64,000 nucleotides of DNA from Nannocystis punicea. Its GTDB lineage: Bacteria > Myxococcota_A > Polyangia > Nannocystales > Nannocystaceae. The stretch covers positions 1,674,001 to 1,738,000 of the forward strand of contig NZ_CP114040.1 of NCBI RefSeq assembly GCF_026965555.1, read 5' to 3'. The translations under genes were made by a program, and so were the position numbers. The notes below the pieces were generated by a model. That model saw only the letters and a list, made by a program, of their open reading frames with translations, ran no database searches and was not told where the DNA came from. Below, piece after piece: positions 18,149 to 26,323 of the stretch. Numbering within the stretch: position 1 is the first letter of the stretch; the number at the start of each line of letters is the position of its first letter.

Positions 18149-20041
18149 ATGCACAGACGAAAATTCATCCAAGGATTGGGGATGGCGGCGGGGGGCGCGG
18201 CCGGGTTGCGGCTGACTCCTGCGCTGGCGGAGAAGGGCGGGAAGGGCCCCAAGGGCAGCGGCACCGGCGGGGAGCCCATGCCGATAAGCCCGCTCATCCT
18301 GGCCCCGTTCAACGAACCGTTGCCGATCCCGCAGCCGCTGGCCCCGTCCAATCCCGCGACCTGGACCACTCTCCCGGGCGCTCCCCCGCCGGGGCCGGGC
18401 GTCGGTCAACAGAGCAGCCGCAAGGGGACGCACCAAATATGGACGAACGCCGCCAATTTGCCGGGGTTCCCGCTCGTCGATCCCATCATCTATCAGATAA
18501 AGCTGCAGGTGGGCTCGCACAGCTTCACCTCCTCGCCGGTGAAGGACGCGCGCGACGGGACCATCAAGCCCTCGCTCCCGGCCAGCACCATCTACGGCTT
18601 CAATGGAGTGTTCCCGGGCCCGATGATCCGGGCGTTCTACGGCCGGCCGGCGCTGGTGCGCTTCGAGAACCACCTCGACAAGAACCCGTTGAACCTGCCG
18701 CGGGGCGACTTCGGGGACCCTGAGCTGAAGTTCCTCACCCACTTGCACAACGGCCATACTGCCCCCGAGAGCGACGGCAACCCCCACCATTCGCCGCTGG
18801 CCTACGAGCCCGGCATGTTCGTGGACAACCTCTACCTCAATTGGCCACCGGACAACGATCCCCGCGAGAAGCAGGCGTTCTTTTGGTACCACGACCACGT
18901 CATGGACCACACCTCGGAGAACGTCTACAAGGGCATGGTCGGCATCTACCCGATCTACGACCCGGGCTTCGACGGCGGCGACGAGACGGTCGGGCTGCGG
19001 CTACCCAGCTTCGCGTTCGACATCCCGCTGGTGTTCGCCGACTTCGCCCTGGACGACGGCGTCACTCCGCACGCGGGCCACGGCCAGGACGGCCTGGCTC
19101 ACCCGGAGAATTGGGGCAAGACGTTCTTCGCCCACTACGTCCGCGACGGCTTCGTGGGCGACATCTTCACGGTCAACGGCAAGGCCTTCCCGTTCCTGGC
19201 GGTCAAGCGGCGCAAGTACCGGTTCCGCTTCCTCGATGCGTCGGTCTCGCGGTGGTACGAGTTCATGCTGATGCAGGGGACGCCGAAGCTGAAGTCCGGG
19301 GTCCAGGGGCAATATCTGCTCGGCGGGGCCGAGCAGGTCATGCGCTTCACGCTGATCGCCAGCGACGGCGGGCTCCTGCCGGCGCCGCTGGTGCAGGACT
19401 CGATCGCCATCGCGCCGGCCAAGCGCCGGGAGGTGATCGTCGACTTCACGAGATATCAGGACGGCAGTCCGACGGGGGACGGAGACGAGATCTACCTTAC
19501 CAATATCCTGACCATGAGGGACGGGCGCAAACCGGACGGCCTCAGGAACGAGAACGTGCCGGTGTTGAAGTTCGTGATCGACGGTGACGAGCTGGCGCCG
19601 GATCTCAGCCAGATCCCCCCCGTCCTGCGGGAGCTCCCGAAGATCCCCGCCAACCTCGACGGGCTGGTGCACCGCACCTTCGAATTGCAGCGCAAGGGCG
19701 GCCTGTGGACCATCAACGGCGAGCTCTTCGATCACCACGTGCCGCTCGCGTTGCCGAAGAAGGGCAGCGGGGAGGTCTGGACGCTCAAGAACGGCGGCGG
19801 GGGCTGGATGCACCCCATGCACATTCATCAGGAGGAGCACCGGACGCTCTCACGCGACGGGAAGCCGGTGTTGCCGGGCAGCCCCGACTTCTCCAAGGAG
19901 GACACGACGGCGCTCGATTCGGGCGAAGAAGTGGTGATCTTCCGCCGGTTCCGGACCTTCACCGGCAAGTACGTGGCCCACTGTCACAACCTCATCCACG
20001 AGGACCACGCGATGATGTTCTCCTGGGACATCGTGCCGTAG
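18149..20041 (+). CDS. Tat-exported multicopper oxidase
   Basis: A 630-residue copper oxidase of the bilirubin-oxidase/phenoxazinone-synthase type. It starts at ATG 18149 with AAGGAGAG five nt upstream. The twin-arginine signal is MHRRKFIQGLGMAAGG. Copper ligands are all present: HLHNGH and WYHDHVMDHT in the N-terminal half, then HPMHIHQEEH and HCHNLIHEDHAMM at the C-terminus, giving type 1, 2 and 3 sites. It should oxidise a phenolic or metal substrate with reduction of O2 to water in the periplasm; the substrate cannot be told from sequence. A lysine/glycine-rich linker follows the signal peptide. Confidence 0.9.
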   Translation: MHRRKFIQGLGMAAGGAAGLRLTPALAEKGGKGPKGSGTGGEPMPISPLILAPFNEPLPIPQPLAPSNPATWTTLPGAPPPGPGVGQQSSRKGTHQIWTNAANLPGFPLVDPIIYQIKLQVGSHSFTSSPVKDARDGTIKPSLPASTIYGFNGVFPGPMIRAFYGRPALVRFENHLDKNPLNLPRGDFGDPELKFLTHLHNGHTAPESDGNPHHSPLAYEPGMFVDNLYLNWPPDNDPREKQAFFWYHDHVMDHTSENVYKGMVGIYPIYDPGFDGGDETVGLRLPSFAFDIPLVFADFALDDGVTPHAGHGQDGLAHPENWGKTFFAHYVRDGFVGDIFTVNGKAFPFLAVKRRKYRFRFLDASVSRWYEFMLMQGTPKLKSGVQGQYLLGGAEQVMRFTLIASDGGLLPAPLVQDSIAIAPAKRREVIVDFTRYQDGSPTGDGDEIYLTNILTMRDGRKPDGLRNENVPVLKFVIDGDELAPDLSQIPPVLRELPKIPANLDGLVHRTFELQRKGGLWTINGELFDHHVPLALPKKGSGEVWTLKNGGGGWMHPMHIHQEEHRTLSRDGKPVLPGSPDFSKEDTTALDSGEEVVIFRRFRTFTGKYVAHCHNLIHEDHAMMFSWDIVP

Positions 20042-20053
20042 GCGAGGGGGACG

Positions 20054-20545
20054 TCAGGCGGGCTGGGGCTTATTGAACCACAGGGCGTTGACGATCAGCC
20101 AGCGCTCGCCGAAGCGGCCCATGTGGAAGTAGTCGACGAACCACGGGGTCTCGACGCGCACCACGGCCGCGGTGCCGGTCACGTCGAGCACGCGCACGCT
20201 GCGATTCCACTGCTCCTTCGGGGTCTTGAGCGCGCCCTGGCGGGTCAGCTCGATGAGCTCGTCGGCGCTCATCCGGCGCAGCGGGAAGACCTCGCGCGCG
20301 GTCGGCCCTGCCCCCACGACGGCCCGCTTGGCCAGGTCGGGGTGCAGCGCGCGGGCGACTCGCTGGGGGTCGCCCTCGAGCTGGCCGTCGAGGTAGTCGT
20401 AGGCGACGGCCTCGATCGCTGCGCGCGTCCTGGCGTCGATGGTGGCGGGCACCGGCGCAGCCGAGGTCGAGGGCGAAGGCGCTGCGAGCTGGGACGGGGC
20501 GGCCTGGACGAGGAACGAGGCGAGGGCGAGGGCGAGGGACGACAT
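20054..20545 (-). CDS. Secreted NTF2-like (lumazine-binding-type) protein
   Basis: A 163-residue protein with an N-terminal signal peptide and a Pro/Ser/Ala linker. The domain AAIEAVAYDYLDGQLEGDPQ, then ALHPDLAKR, ending FHMGRFGERWLIVNALW, matches the putative lumazine-binding/NTF2-like family (Lumazine_bd_2), which adopts a cone-shaped ligand-binding fold. No catalytic residues can be assigned. It converges on the multicopper oxidase with 12 bp between stops. Confidence 0.75.
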   Translation of the reverse strand: MSSLALALASFLVQAAPSQLAAPSPSTSAAPVPATIDARTRAAIEAVAYDYLDGQLEGDPQRVARALHPDLAKRAVVGAGPTAREVFPLRRMSADELIELTRQGALKTPKEQWNRSVRVLDVTGTAAVVRVETPWFVDYFHMGRFGERWLIVNALWFNKPQPA

Positions 20546-20722
20546 GCAGGGTTCCGACAGAAGTCCGGGATGCTAGCCGAGTCGCGGCAGAGGGGCCGCG
20601 GGTCGCCCTCACGCTCGCACTGCGCAGGGAGAACGGGGCGGCCCGTTCGCTGCGCGGGCCTCGCGCGCGGTCGGAGCTGCTCCGCGGCAGAGGCGAGACG
20701 TCCGCGTCGGTGGTCCCAGGAC

Positions 20723-20947
20723 GCGGACCTGTCCCCGACGCCAGGATGCCCGATTCATACGCGTTTCTCGGCCGCTCGAGGTCGGGTGAATCACTGGGCG
20801 GCGGGGCGTGAGGTCCGTGGATTCAGGGGCGGCGCCCGGCGCCACCTGTCGCGGGATTCAGGCTCGCCGCTGGAGCCTGTCTGTCGATTCAGGCGCCGCG
20901 TCCGAGGCGGCCTGTCCGTGGATTCAGGCGCCGCGCCGGGCGCGACC
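20723..20947 (+). repeat. Degenerate ~35-bp tandem array
   Basis: GATTCAGG recurs at 20820, 20855, 20886 and 20921 (spacing 35, 31, 35), each followed by a GC block and each preceded by TGTC-like sequence at the later units. Weaker units lie at about 20723-20760 and 20786. The array ends in a 5-4-5 palindrome at 20948-20961. Units are too divergent and too close-packed for a CRISPR. There is no gene in 20546-21031. Confidence 0.6.
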
Positions 20948-20961
20948 TGTCTTGAGAGACA
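20948..20961. repeat. Palindrome TGTCT-TGAG-AGACA (5-4-5 family)
   Basis: Perfectly self-complementary arms, with a compensated T/A pair replacing the consensus C/G at the inner position. That looks like covariation preserving pairing. It is the last element of the 35-bp array. Confidence 0.7.
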
Positions 20962-21010
20962 TGTCGCTCGCGCGGTGAAGTGCGGTCGTATTTTCGGGCC
21001 GCCGATTTCC

Positions 21011-21024
21011 TGTCCTCGGGGACA
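21011..21024. repeat. Palindrome TGTCC-TCGG-GGACA (5-4-5 family)
   Basis: A perfect consensus copy, 8 bp beyond the stop codon of the minus-strand DUF1275 gene, so it would lie at the 3' end of that transcript. Confidence 0.8.
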
Positions 21025-21031
21025 TGTCACG

Positions 21032-21820
21032 CTACGGGCAGGCGCCGTCGACGGCGGCCGAGGCGGCGGCCGCTTGCTCGCGCCGGCGGGCGCGCGCCTC
21101 GCGGGCGATCCGCTCGGGCAAGAAGCTCAGCGTGATCGCCACCAGCATCAGCGACGCGGGCATCAGGAACACCAGGAACTCGAGGCGGTAGGCGAGCGGG
21201 ACGGTGACCGCGGCGCCGGCGGCGAAGGCGGCGATCTTGCCGGCGCGCAGGGCCGCGTGGCGCCTGGCGTGGGCGCGCGCCTCGTCCTTGCAGAAGAACA
21301 GCTCGGCCAGGTGGATGCCGAGGTCGGTGGCGGGGCCGGTGAGGTGGGTGGTGCGGACCAGCAGGCCGGTGCTGGTGGCGATGGCGGCGTTCTGCAGGCC
21401 CATGGCGAAGCTGAGGATCGACAGCAGCAAGAAGTCGACCGGCTGGGTGACCGCGCCGCCGAAGTCGCCGAGCAGGCCGAGGTGCCCGCCCACGGCGGTG
21501 AACAGCACCAGGGAGAAGGCGATCCACAGCGGCGTGGCGAACCGGGGCCGCTTGCCCGCGTGCGCGCGGCCGTTGATGAGCAGGCCCGAGAGCATCGCGC
21601 CGGCGATGAAGCAGCCGAGCACGAGGGCGAAGTCGACGAACGGCATCAGGTGCACGACCTCCATGCCCAGCCGGGTGACGGTGCCTGTCACGTGCGTCAC
21701 GTAGGTCTGGCAGGCGAGCAGCGCCGAGGCGTTCACGGCGCCGGCCGCGAAGGTGAACAGCAGCCAGCTCGGGGCGTGCCGGGGCGAGAAGATCGATTCG
21801 GGTCTGTAGAGGGTCAGCAT
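21032..21820 (-). CDS. DUF1275 (YoaK-type) membrane protein
   Basis: A 262-residue inner-membrane protein with six or seven hydrophobic segments. It carries the family signature NAAIATSTGLLVRTTHLTGP followed by ATDLG, plus an early AAGAVNASALL. Members are predicted transporters of unknown substrate. The ends are basic and Arg-rich. It is divergent from the Spo0M-like gene, with overlapping -10-like boxes in the 123-bp gap. Confidence 0.88.
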   Translation of the reverse strand: MLTLYRPESIFSPRHAPSWLLFTFAAGAVNASALLACQTYVTHVTGTVTRLGMEVVHLMPFVDFALVLGCFIAGAMLSGLLINGRAHAGKRPRFATPLWIAFSLVLFTAVGGHLGLLGDFGGAVTQPVDFLLLSILSFAMGLQNAAIATSTGLLVRTTHLTGPATDLGIHLAELFFCKDEARAHARRHAALRAGKIAAFAAGAAVTVPLAYRLEFLVFLMPASLMLVAITLSFLPERIAREARARRREQAAAASAAVDGACP

Positions 21821-21927
21821 CGTCCAGTTTCGTGTCTATGGAATGCGGAGAAGCCATTCCGGTTCACGCGGGCGGCAGGCTGCATTCGTGGCAGCCGTTC
21901 GCTCGCCTCGCATGATGCATGATCATA

Positions 21928-21934
21928 GTATAGT
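21928..21934. promoter_or_regulatory. Overlapping divergent -10-like boxes
   Basis: TATAGT on the plus strand (21929-21934) ends ten nt before the ATG at 21944, and TATACT on the minus strand overlaps it. Both sit in an AT-rich patch containing a repeated GCATGAT. This could serve both divergent genes. No clear -35 is seen. Confidence 0.35.
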
Positions 21935-21943
21935 CGCGACACG

Positions 21944-22369
21944 ATGAAATTCATCCACCTCTTGCAGAGCGCGGTAGGAATCGGCACTCCCACCCTCGCC
22001 ATCGAGGGCGTCGTCGGGCCCGTGCGGGCCGGCGACGTCCTCCGCGGCACCCTCGTGCTGCACGGCGGGACCTACGAGGTGCCGATCGAGCGTGTCCTAC
22101 TCCACTTCGACGAGCAACATCTCACGCACACGCTGCCCAGCGCCGCGGCGCCGCCGGACCGCCTGAGCCGGCGCCGCGTGGCCACGGTGGAGCTGCCCCT
22201 CGCGGCGCCGGTGCTGCGCCGCGGCGAGCGGATCGCGCGAGAATTCACGCTGCCGCTGCCCGCGGCGCTCGAACCGAGCGCAGGCCCGCGTGCCTACGCG
22301 CTCCTGGCCGAGGCGCCGATCGCCGGCGTCGACCCGCGCGCCGAACTCCCGCTCGACGTCGTGGCATGA
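21944..22369 (+). CDS. Spo0M-like (arrestin-fold) protein, short
   Basis: A 141-residue protein resembling the N-terminal half of SpoOM/sporulation-control proteins: VGIGTPTLAIEGVVGPVRAG then DVLRGTLVLHGGTYEVPIER. Full-length members are about 250 residues, so this would be a single arrestin-like beta-sandwich domain. It has no signal peptide. The probable -10 box is so close to the ATG that the mRNA may be nearly leaderless. Confidence 0.55.
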   Translation: MKFIHLLQSAVGIGTPTLAIEGVVGPVRAGDVLRGTLVLHGGTYEVPIERVLLHFDEQHLTHTLPSAAAPPDRLSRRRVATVELPLAAPVLRRGERIAREFTLPLPAALEPSAGPRAYALLAEAPIAGVDPRAELPLDVVA

Positions 22370-22548
22370 CCGCCGCGCCTCCGCCGCGGGCCTCGCCGGC
22401 TGCGCCGCGCGGCGCAGATCGGCGACGCTCTTCGACGTGAGCGAGCGCAGGCCGCCTCGCGTGATTGCAGCGGTCTTTTTTAAAGAGTGCGACAAATTCG
22501 GGTTCGTGGCGGAGGATGCGCCCGCACCCGGCCGGTCGTCGCGCCCGG

Positions 22549-22616
22549 GTCATCGTTGCAGTGATGTCATTGTTGCGAGGCCGTCATCGTTGCGGTGCCG
22601 TCATTCGTGCCGCCGT
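22549..22616 (+). repeat. Four 17-bp direct repeats (iteron-like)
   Basis: Units start at 22549, 22566, 22583 and 22600 at exactly 17-bp period. The core is GTCATCGTTGC, and the last unit is more degenerate. They lie about 220 bp upstream of the isochorismatase-family gene. They could be binding sites for a regulator or a short minisatellite. Confidence 0.7.
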
Positions 22617-22803
22617 CGCGGGCGTGACGATGTCCGCGGCGACAGCCGGGCCCGAGCGGCCGCACGGGGCCGGCCGCCGCCGGTCGGCAGACGGGCCATC
22701 GGAGCGGCGCTGGGCGAGGGGTCGGGCCGGCCCGCGTCACGGATCGACCAGGGCGGCACGATCGTCCAAGAACGGCGCGGTCCTCCTCCCTAGATTCGCC
22801 GGG

Positions 22804-22824
22804 CGAGCCGCCGCGTGCGGCTCG
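22804..22824 (+). promoter_or_regulatory. 5' leader hairpin before ribosome site
   Basis: Eight-bp perfect arms (CGAGCCGC/GCGGCTCG) with a 5-nt loop, ending 2 nt before the AGGAG ribosome site at 22827-22831. In an mRNA leader it would form a stable stem next to the ribosome site. It might stabilise the message or act as a terminator of upstream transcription. Confidence 0.45.
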
Positions 22825-22836
22825 TCAGGAGATGCC

Positions 22837-23484
22837 ATGACCAGCCAAAAATTCGGGCTCGACGCGCTGCTCACCCCCGACAATTGCGTCCTCGTGTTGA
22901 TCGATCACCAGCCGTTCCAGTTCGCCAACCTGAACAGCCATGATCCCGCGACGATCGTCAACAACGTCATCGGCCTGGCGAAGACGGCCAGGGCCTTCAA
23001 GGTGCCGACGATCTTGACCACGGTGCTCGAGGAGCGCGGCGGCTATCTGATCAAGGGGCTGCAGGACGTCTTCCCCGAGCAGAAGCCGATCGACCGCACG
23101 TTCATCAACACCTGGGAGGACGCGAGGGTCGTCGAGGCGGTCAAAGCGACCGGTCGCAAGAAGATCGTGATGGCCGCGCTGTGGACCGAGGTCTGCCTGG
23201 CGATGCCGGCGATCCACGCGCTCGGGGACGGCTACGAGGTCTACATCGTCACCGACGCGTCCGGCGGCGTGTCGCCGGAGGCCCACGAGATGGCGGTGCG
23301 TCGCATGGTCCAGGCCGGCGCAGCGCCGATCACCTGGATGGTGTTCGGCGCCGAATTGCAGCGCGACTGGGCCCGCGAGGCCAGTGTGCCGGCGCTCGCC
23401 GAGCTGCTGTCCGTCCACGGCGGCGGCACCGGCGTGGCCTTCGCGTGGGAGATGCAGCTGCTCCGCACCGGCGGCCGCGGCTAG
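22837..23484 (+). CDS. Isochorismatase-family hydrolase (YcaC-like)
   Basis: A 215-residue cytoplasmic hydrolase from ATG 22837, with AGGAG six nt upstream. Cysteine-hydrolase family motifs: the acidic VLVLIDHQPFQF with D near residue 22, the lysine region at ATGRKKIVMAALWTEVCLAM, and the nucleophile cysteine in WTEVCLA. The order D, K, C matches the family triad. Close relatives are YcaC-type hydrolases of unknown substrate. It converges with an AraC-type regulator. Confidence 0.88.
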   Translation: MTSQKFGLDALLTPDNCVLVLIDHQPFQFANLNSHDPATIVNNVIGLAKTARAFKVPTILTTVLEERGGYLIKGLQDVFPEQKPIDRTFINTWEDARVVEAVKATGRKKIVMAALWTEVCLAMPAIHALGDGYEVYIVTDASGGVSPEAHEMAVRRMVQAGAAPITWMVFGAELQRDWAREASVPALAELLSVHGGGTGVAFAWEMQLLRTGGRG

Positions 23485-23518
23485 CTCGCCGGGCGAGGCT
23501 CGACGCCGGCGCCCCGGA

Positions 23519-24409
23519 TCAGCGTCCCCGCCGGGCGTGCGCCCGTCGCCACGCGCTCGGCGTGGTGCCGACGACGCGGCGAAACACGCGGGTGAGGTGC
23601 GACTGATCGACGAAGCCGAGCCGCAGGGCGATGTCGGCGAGCGGGACCTCGGCGCCGAGCAGCAGCTGCTGCGCCCGCTCGACCCGCGCGTTCAGCTGCC
23701 AGCGATGCGGCGGCACCCCGGTCGAGGCCTTGAACGCGCGGCTGAAGTGCGCCTGCGACATGCCGCCGAGCGCCGCGAGCTCGCGCAGGCCGACGGGGGC
23801 CGACAGGTGCTCCTGCATGTACGTGCACACCTCGCGGAGCTGCCGCGGCGTCAGGCCGCCCTTGCGGGAGGCGGGCGCTCGCACGCGGACCGCCCGCAGA
23901 TACTCGACGAGGAGCGCGAGCACGAGGCTCTCGCCGTACAGCTGGCCGAACTCGCCGCCCCCCGTGACCTCGGCGGCGAGGAGCTCCGAGAGGGCGAAGA
24001 TCCGCTCGTTCGACAGCCAGGGCCGCGGGGCGAGGTCGATGTCGTCGCGCAAGACCTCGCCGAGACGGTCCGACAGCTCGGCCGGGTCGAACAAGAGCGT
24101 CAGCTCGTGGGTGTAGGAGATCCGGTCGCTGTAGCCCCAGATCGGCATTCCACCGGGGGTCGAGGCGAGGTAGCGCGCGCCGGGGTTGCGGGGGACGCCG
24201 GGCCTTCGGGGCGCGGTCCTGGCCTCGCAGAAGCCTCCGACCTGCTGCAGGAGGACGGCGAGCCGGTGGCGCGGTCCGGTGAGCTCGACCATGACCCGGC
24301 CCTCGTCGACGGAGTAATAGTCGGTGGCTGCGACCTCGACGCCGCTCCACATCCGCCGCGCGGCGCGGATCGAGCGAATGCCCTCGACGACGGGTGACTT
24401 GCCGTGCAC
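23519..24409 (-). CDS. AraC-family transcriptional regulator
   Basis: About 296 residues if it starts at GTG 24409. The frame is open to GTG 24487, but the extra N-terminus is basic and low-complexity. The C-terminal ~100 residues hold the two AraC helix-turn-helix units: LRELAALGGMSQAHFSRAFK and PLADIALRLGFVDQSHLTRV followed by FRRVVGTTPSAWRR. The N-terminal domain is a cupin-like sensor with no recognisable ligand. It converges with the isochorismatase-type gene and may regulate it. Confidence 0.88.
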   Translation of the reverse strand: MHGKSPVVEGIRSIRAARRMWSGVEVAATDYYSVDEGRVMVELTGPRHRLAVLLQQVGGFCEARTAPRRPGVPRNPGARYLASTPGGMPIWGYSDRISYTHELTLLFDPAELSDRLGEVLRDDIDLAPRPWLSNERIFALSELLAAEVTGGGEFGQLYGESLVLALLVEYLRAVRVRAPASRKGGLTPRQLREVCTYMQEHLSAPVGLRELAALGGMSQAHFSRAFKASTGVPPHRWQLNARVERAQQLLLGAEVPLADIALRLGFVDQSHLTRVFRRVVGTTPSAWRRAHARRGR

Positions 24410-24540
24410 GACGTCGATGTTACTCCGGTCCGTCGCGGGCCCACCAGCGGGGGTCCAGAGGCGCGTCCGCGCCCGGCGCCGCGTCACCTCGACCCTCGCT
24501 CGCTCTCCGCCACGCCGGCCGCGGCGCTCGTCCGATCATA

Positions 24541-24568
24541 GGTCCTTCGAGACATGTCCTGAGGGGCA
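24541..24568. repeat. Two abutting 5-4-5 palindromes
   Basis: The first copy is GGTCC-TTCG-AGACA (24541-24554). The second is TGTCC-TGAG-GGGCA (24555-24568). They follow directly with no spacer, 2 bp past the stop codon of the minus-strand LysR gene. Each has one or two mismatches to the consensus. Confidence 0.65.
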
Positions 24569-24570
24569 TG

Positions 24571-25476
24571 TCAATCGAGGCCCCGCGCGAACGAGCGCAC
24601 GCGGTCGCGGAACCAGGTCAGCGCCGGGTGGCGGGAGATCCGCCGGTGCCACACCATGGCGATGGCGAAGCCGGGCACGGGGACGGGGGGCTCGAGCAGC
24701 TGGAGGCGGTCGGCGCGGTCGCGGGCGAGGCGGGCGGGGACCAGCGCCGCCATGTCCGAGCGCGCGACGAGCTCGGGCACCATGAGGAACGAGGGCACGG
24801 ACAGGACCACCCGGCGCTCGCGGCCGTGCGCGGCGAGGGCGAGGTCGGTGGGCCCGGTGAAGCCGCCGCCGCGCGGGCTCACCACCACGTGGTCGAGCGC
24901 GCACAGCAGGTCGAGGTCGACCGCGCCGGTCACCCGCGGGTGGTCGCGGCGGACGATGACGACGTAGCGCTCGTCGAGCACCTTCCGGCTGCGCAGCTGC
25001 TCGGGCGCGGTCTCGGGGGTGATGAGGCCGAGGTCGACCTCGCCGCGCTCCGCCTGCCCCGCGAGCTGGGCGTCGTCGAGGGCGCGCCAGGCCAGCCGCA
25101 CGCCCGGGGCCTCGCGGCGGAGCTGAAACGCGAGCGGCATCAGCAGCGCGTATTGCATGTAGTCGGACGCGGCGATGGTGATCGTCAGCCGCGCGGTCGC
25201 CGGGTCGAAGCCGGCGCCGGCGGCGAGCACGGCCCGCACGCCCTCGAGCGCCTCGTGCAGCGGCGCCTGCAGCTCGAGCGCCCGCCGGGTCGGGGTCATG
25301 CCGCGCTGCGCGGGGATCAGCAGCGGATCGCCGAGGAGCTCGCGCAGCCGCTGGAGCTGGGCCGACAGCGCCGGCTGGCTGAGGTGCAGCCGCCGGGCGG
25401 CCCTCGTCACGTTGCGCTCGGCGAGCAGGGCGTCGAGCGCGACGAGCAGGTTGAGGTCGAGGCGGCTGCTATCCAC
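24571..25476 (-). CDS. LysR-family transcriptional regulator
   Basis: A 301-residue regulator from GTG 25476. The winged HTH is at the N-terminus (LDLNLLVALDALLAERNVTR, then AARRLHLSQPALSAQLQRLR). The remainder is the effector-binding domain, ending WHRRISRHPALTWFRDRV, which resembles the NodD/NahR-like subgroup. It is divergent from a flavodoxin-fold quinone reductase gene 67 bp away. A perfect inverted repeat with the ATC-N9-GAT LysR core overlaps its own start codon, which suggests autorepression and control of the neighbour. Confidence 0.92.
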   Translation of the reverse strand: MDSSRLDLNLLVALDALLAERNVTRAARRLHLSQPALSAQLQRLRELLGDPLLIPAQRGMTPTRRALELQAPLHEALEGVRAVLAAGAGFDPATARLTITIAASDYMQYALLMPLAFQLRREAPGVRLAWRALDDAQLAGQAERGEVDLGLITPETAPEQLRSRKVLDERYVVIVRRDHPRVTGAVDLDLLCALDHVVVSPRGGGFTGPTDLALAAHGRERRVVLSVPSFLMVPELVARSDMAALVPARLARDRADRLQLLEPPVPVPGFAIAMVWHRRISRHPALTWFRDRVRSFARGLD

Positions 25477-25491
25477 CCAGATGATAGCAGC
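25465..25491. promoter_or_regulatory. LysR operator, ATC-N9-GAT inverted repeat
   Basis: Nine-bp perfect arms GCTGCTATC and GATAGCAGC separated by 9 bp, containing ATC-N9-GAT, the half-site spacing of the nod box. The GTG start of the LysR gene (25474-25476) lies in the spacer. It is centred 66 bp from the ATG of the divergent quinone reductase gene. Confidence 0.75.
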
Positions 25492-25543
25492 ACACAAGCG
25501 CGGCGATTTCAACGCGGCGCCGGCGAGGCGTAGGTTTCGCGGC

Positions 25544-26323
25544 ATGAAGATCCTCATCGTCCACGCGCACCCCGAGCCGCGCTCGCTCAACGGCTCGCTC
25601 CGCGATCGCATGGTCGCCACGTTGCACGCCGCCGGGCACGAGGTCGTCGTCTCCGATCTCTACGCGCAGGGCTGGAAGGCCACGCTCGACGGCGCCGACT
25701 TCCCGACCGAACCCCCGGGCGCGCGCCTCGACCTCATCGACGCGTCCCACCGCGCGTTCGCGGACGGCGCCCAGACGCCGGACGTCGCCGAGGAGCAGCG
25801 GCGCCTCCTGTGGGCCGACGCGGTCCTCCTGCAGTTCCCGCTGTGGTGGTTCTCGATGCCCGCGATCCTCAAGGGCTGGGTCGAGCGGGTGTACGCGCAC
25901 GGCTTCGCCTACGGGGTCGGCGAGCACTCCGACCGGCGCTGGGGCGACCGCTACGGCGAGGGGGTGTTCGCGGGCAAGCGGGCGATGCTGGTGGTCACGA
26001 CGGGCGGCTGGGCGGAGCATTATTTGGAGCGCGGGATCAACGGGCCGATCGACGACCTGCTGTTCCCGATCCAGCACGGCATCCTGTTCTATCCGGGCTT
26101 CTCGGTGCTCGAGCCGTTCGTGGTCTACCGCGCCGAGCGGACCGACGCGGCGCGCTTCGAGGCGATCACGGCCGACCTCGACCGCCGCCTCGCGGGGCTG
26201 TTCACCGAGGCGCCGATCGCCTACCGGCGGCAGAACGGCGGGGACTACGAGATCCCGTCGATGAAATTGAAGGAAGGGCTCGAGCGCGCGGGGCAGCAGG
26301 GCTTCCGCTTGCACCGGGCCTGA
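25544..26323 (+). CDS. NAD(P)H dehydrogenase (quinone), flavodoxin fold
   Basis: A 259-residue flavoprotein of the NQO1/MdaB group. It has the N-terminal nucleotide loop MKILIVHAHPEPRSLNGSLR, the conserved VLLQFPLWWFSMPAILKGWV block, and TTGGWAEHYLERG for flavin contact. It should reduce quinones or related electrophiles with two electrons in the cytoplasm. The divergent LysR gene and shared operator suggest induction by a substrate such as a quinone or aromatic. The C-terminus is longer than in MdaB. Confidence 0.9.
   Translation: MKILIVHAHPEPRSLNGSLRDRMVATLHAAGHEVVVSDLYAQGWKATLDGADFPTEPPGARLDLIDASHRAFADGAQTPDVAEEQRRLLWADAVLLQFPLWWFSMPAILKGWVERVYAHGFAYGVGEHSDRRWGDRYGEGVFAGKRAMLVVTTGGWAEHYLERGINGPIDDLLFPIQHGILFYPGFSVLEPFVVYRAERTDAARFEAITADLDRRLAGLFTEAPIAYRRQNGGDYEIPSMKLKEGLERAGQQGFRLHRA

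Larger units (their letters stand above)
22370..22836. other. Intergenic stretch with iteron-like repeats and a 5' hairpin
   Basis: No gene is supported over 467 bp. It contains four 17-bp direct repeats at 22549-22616 and a perfect hairpin at 22804-22824 just before the ribosome site of the isochorismatase-type gene. Both are described separately. Confidence 0.5.

Noticed and set aside
20723..20961. CRISPR array
   Set aside because: Units are degenerate, about 35 bp in total with no room for conserved repeats plus unique spacers, and there are no cas genes.
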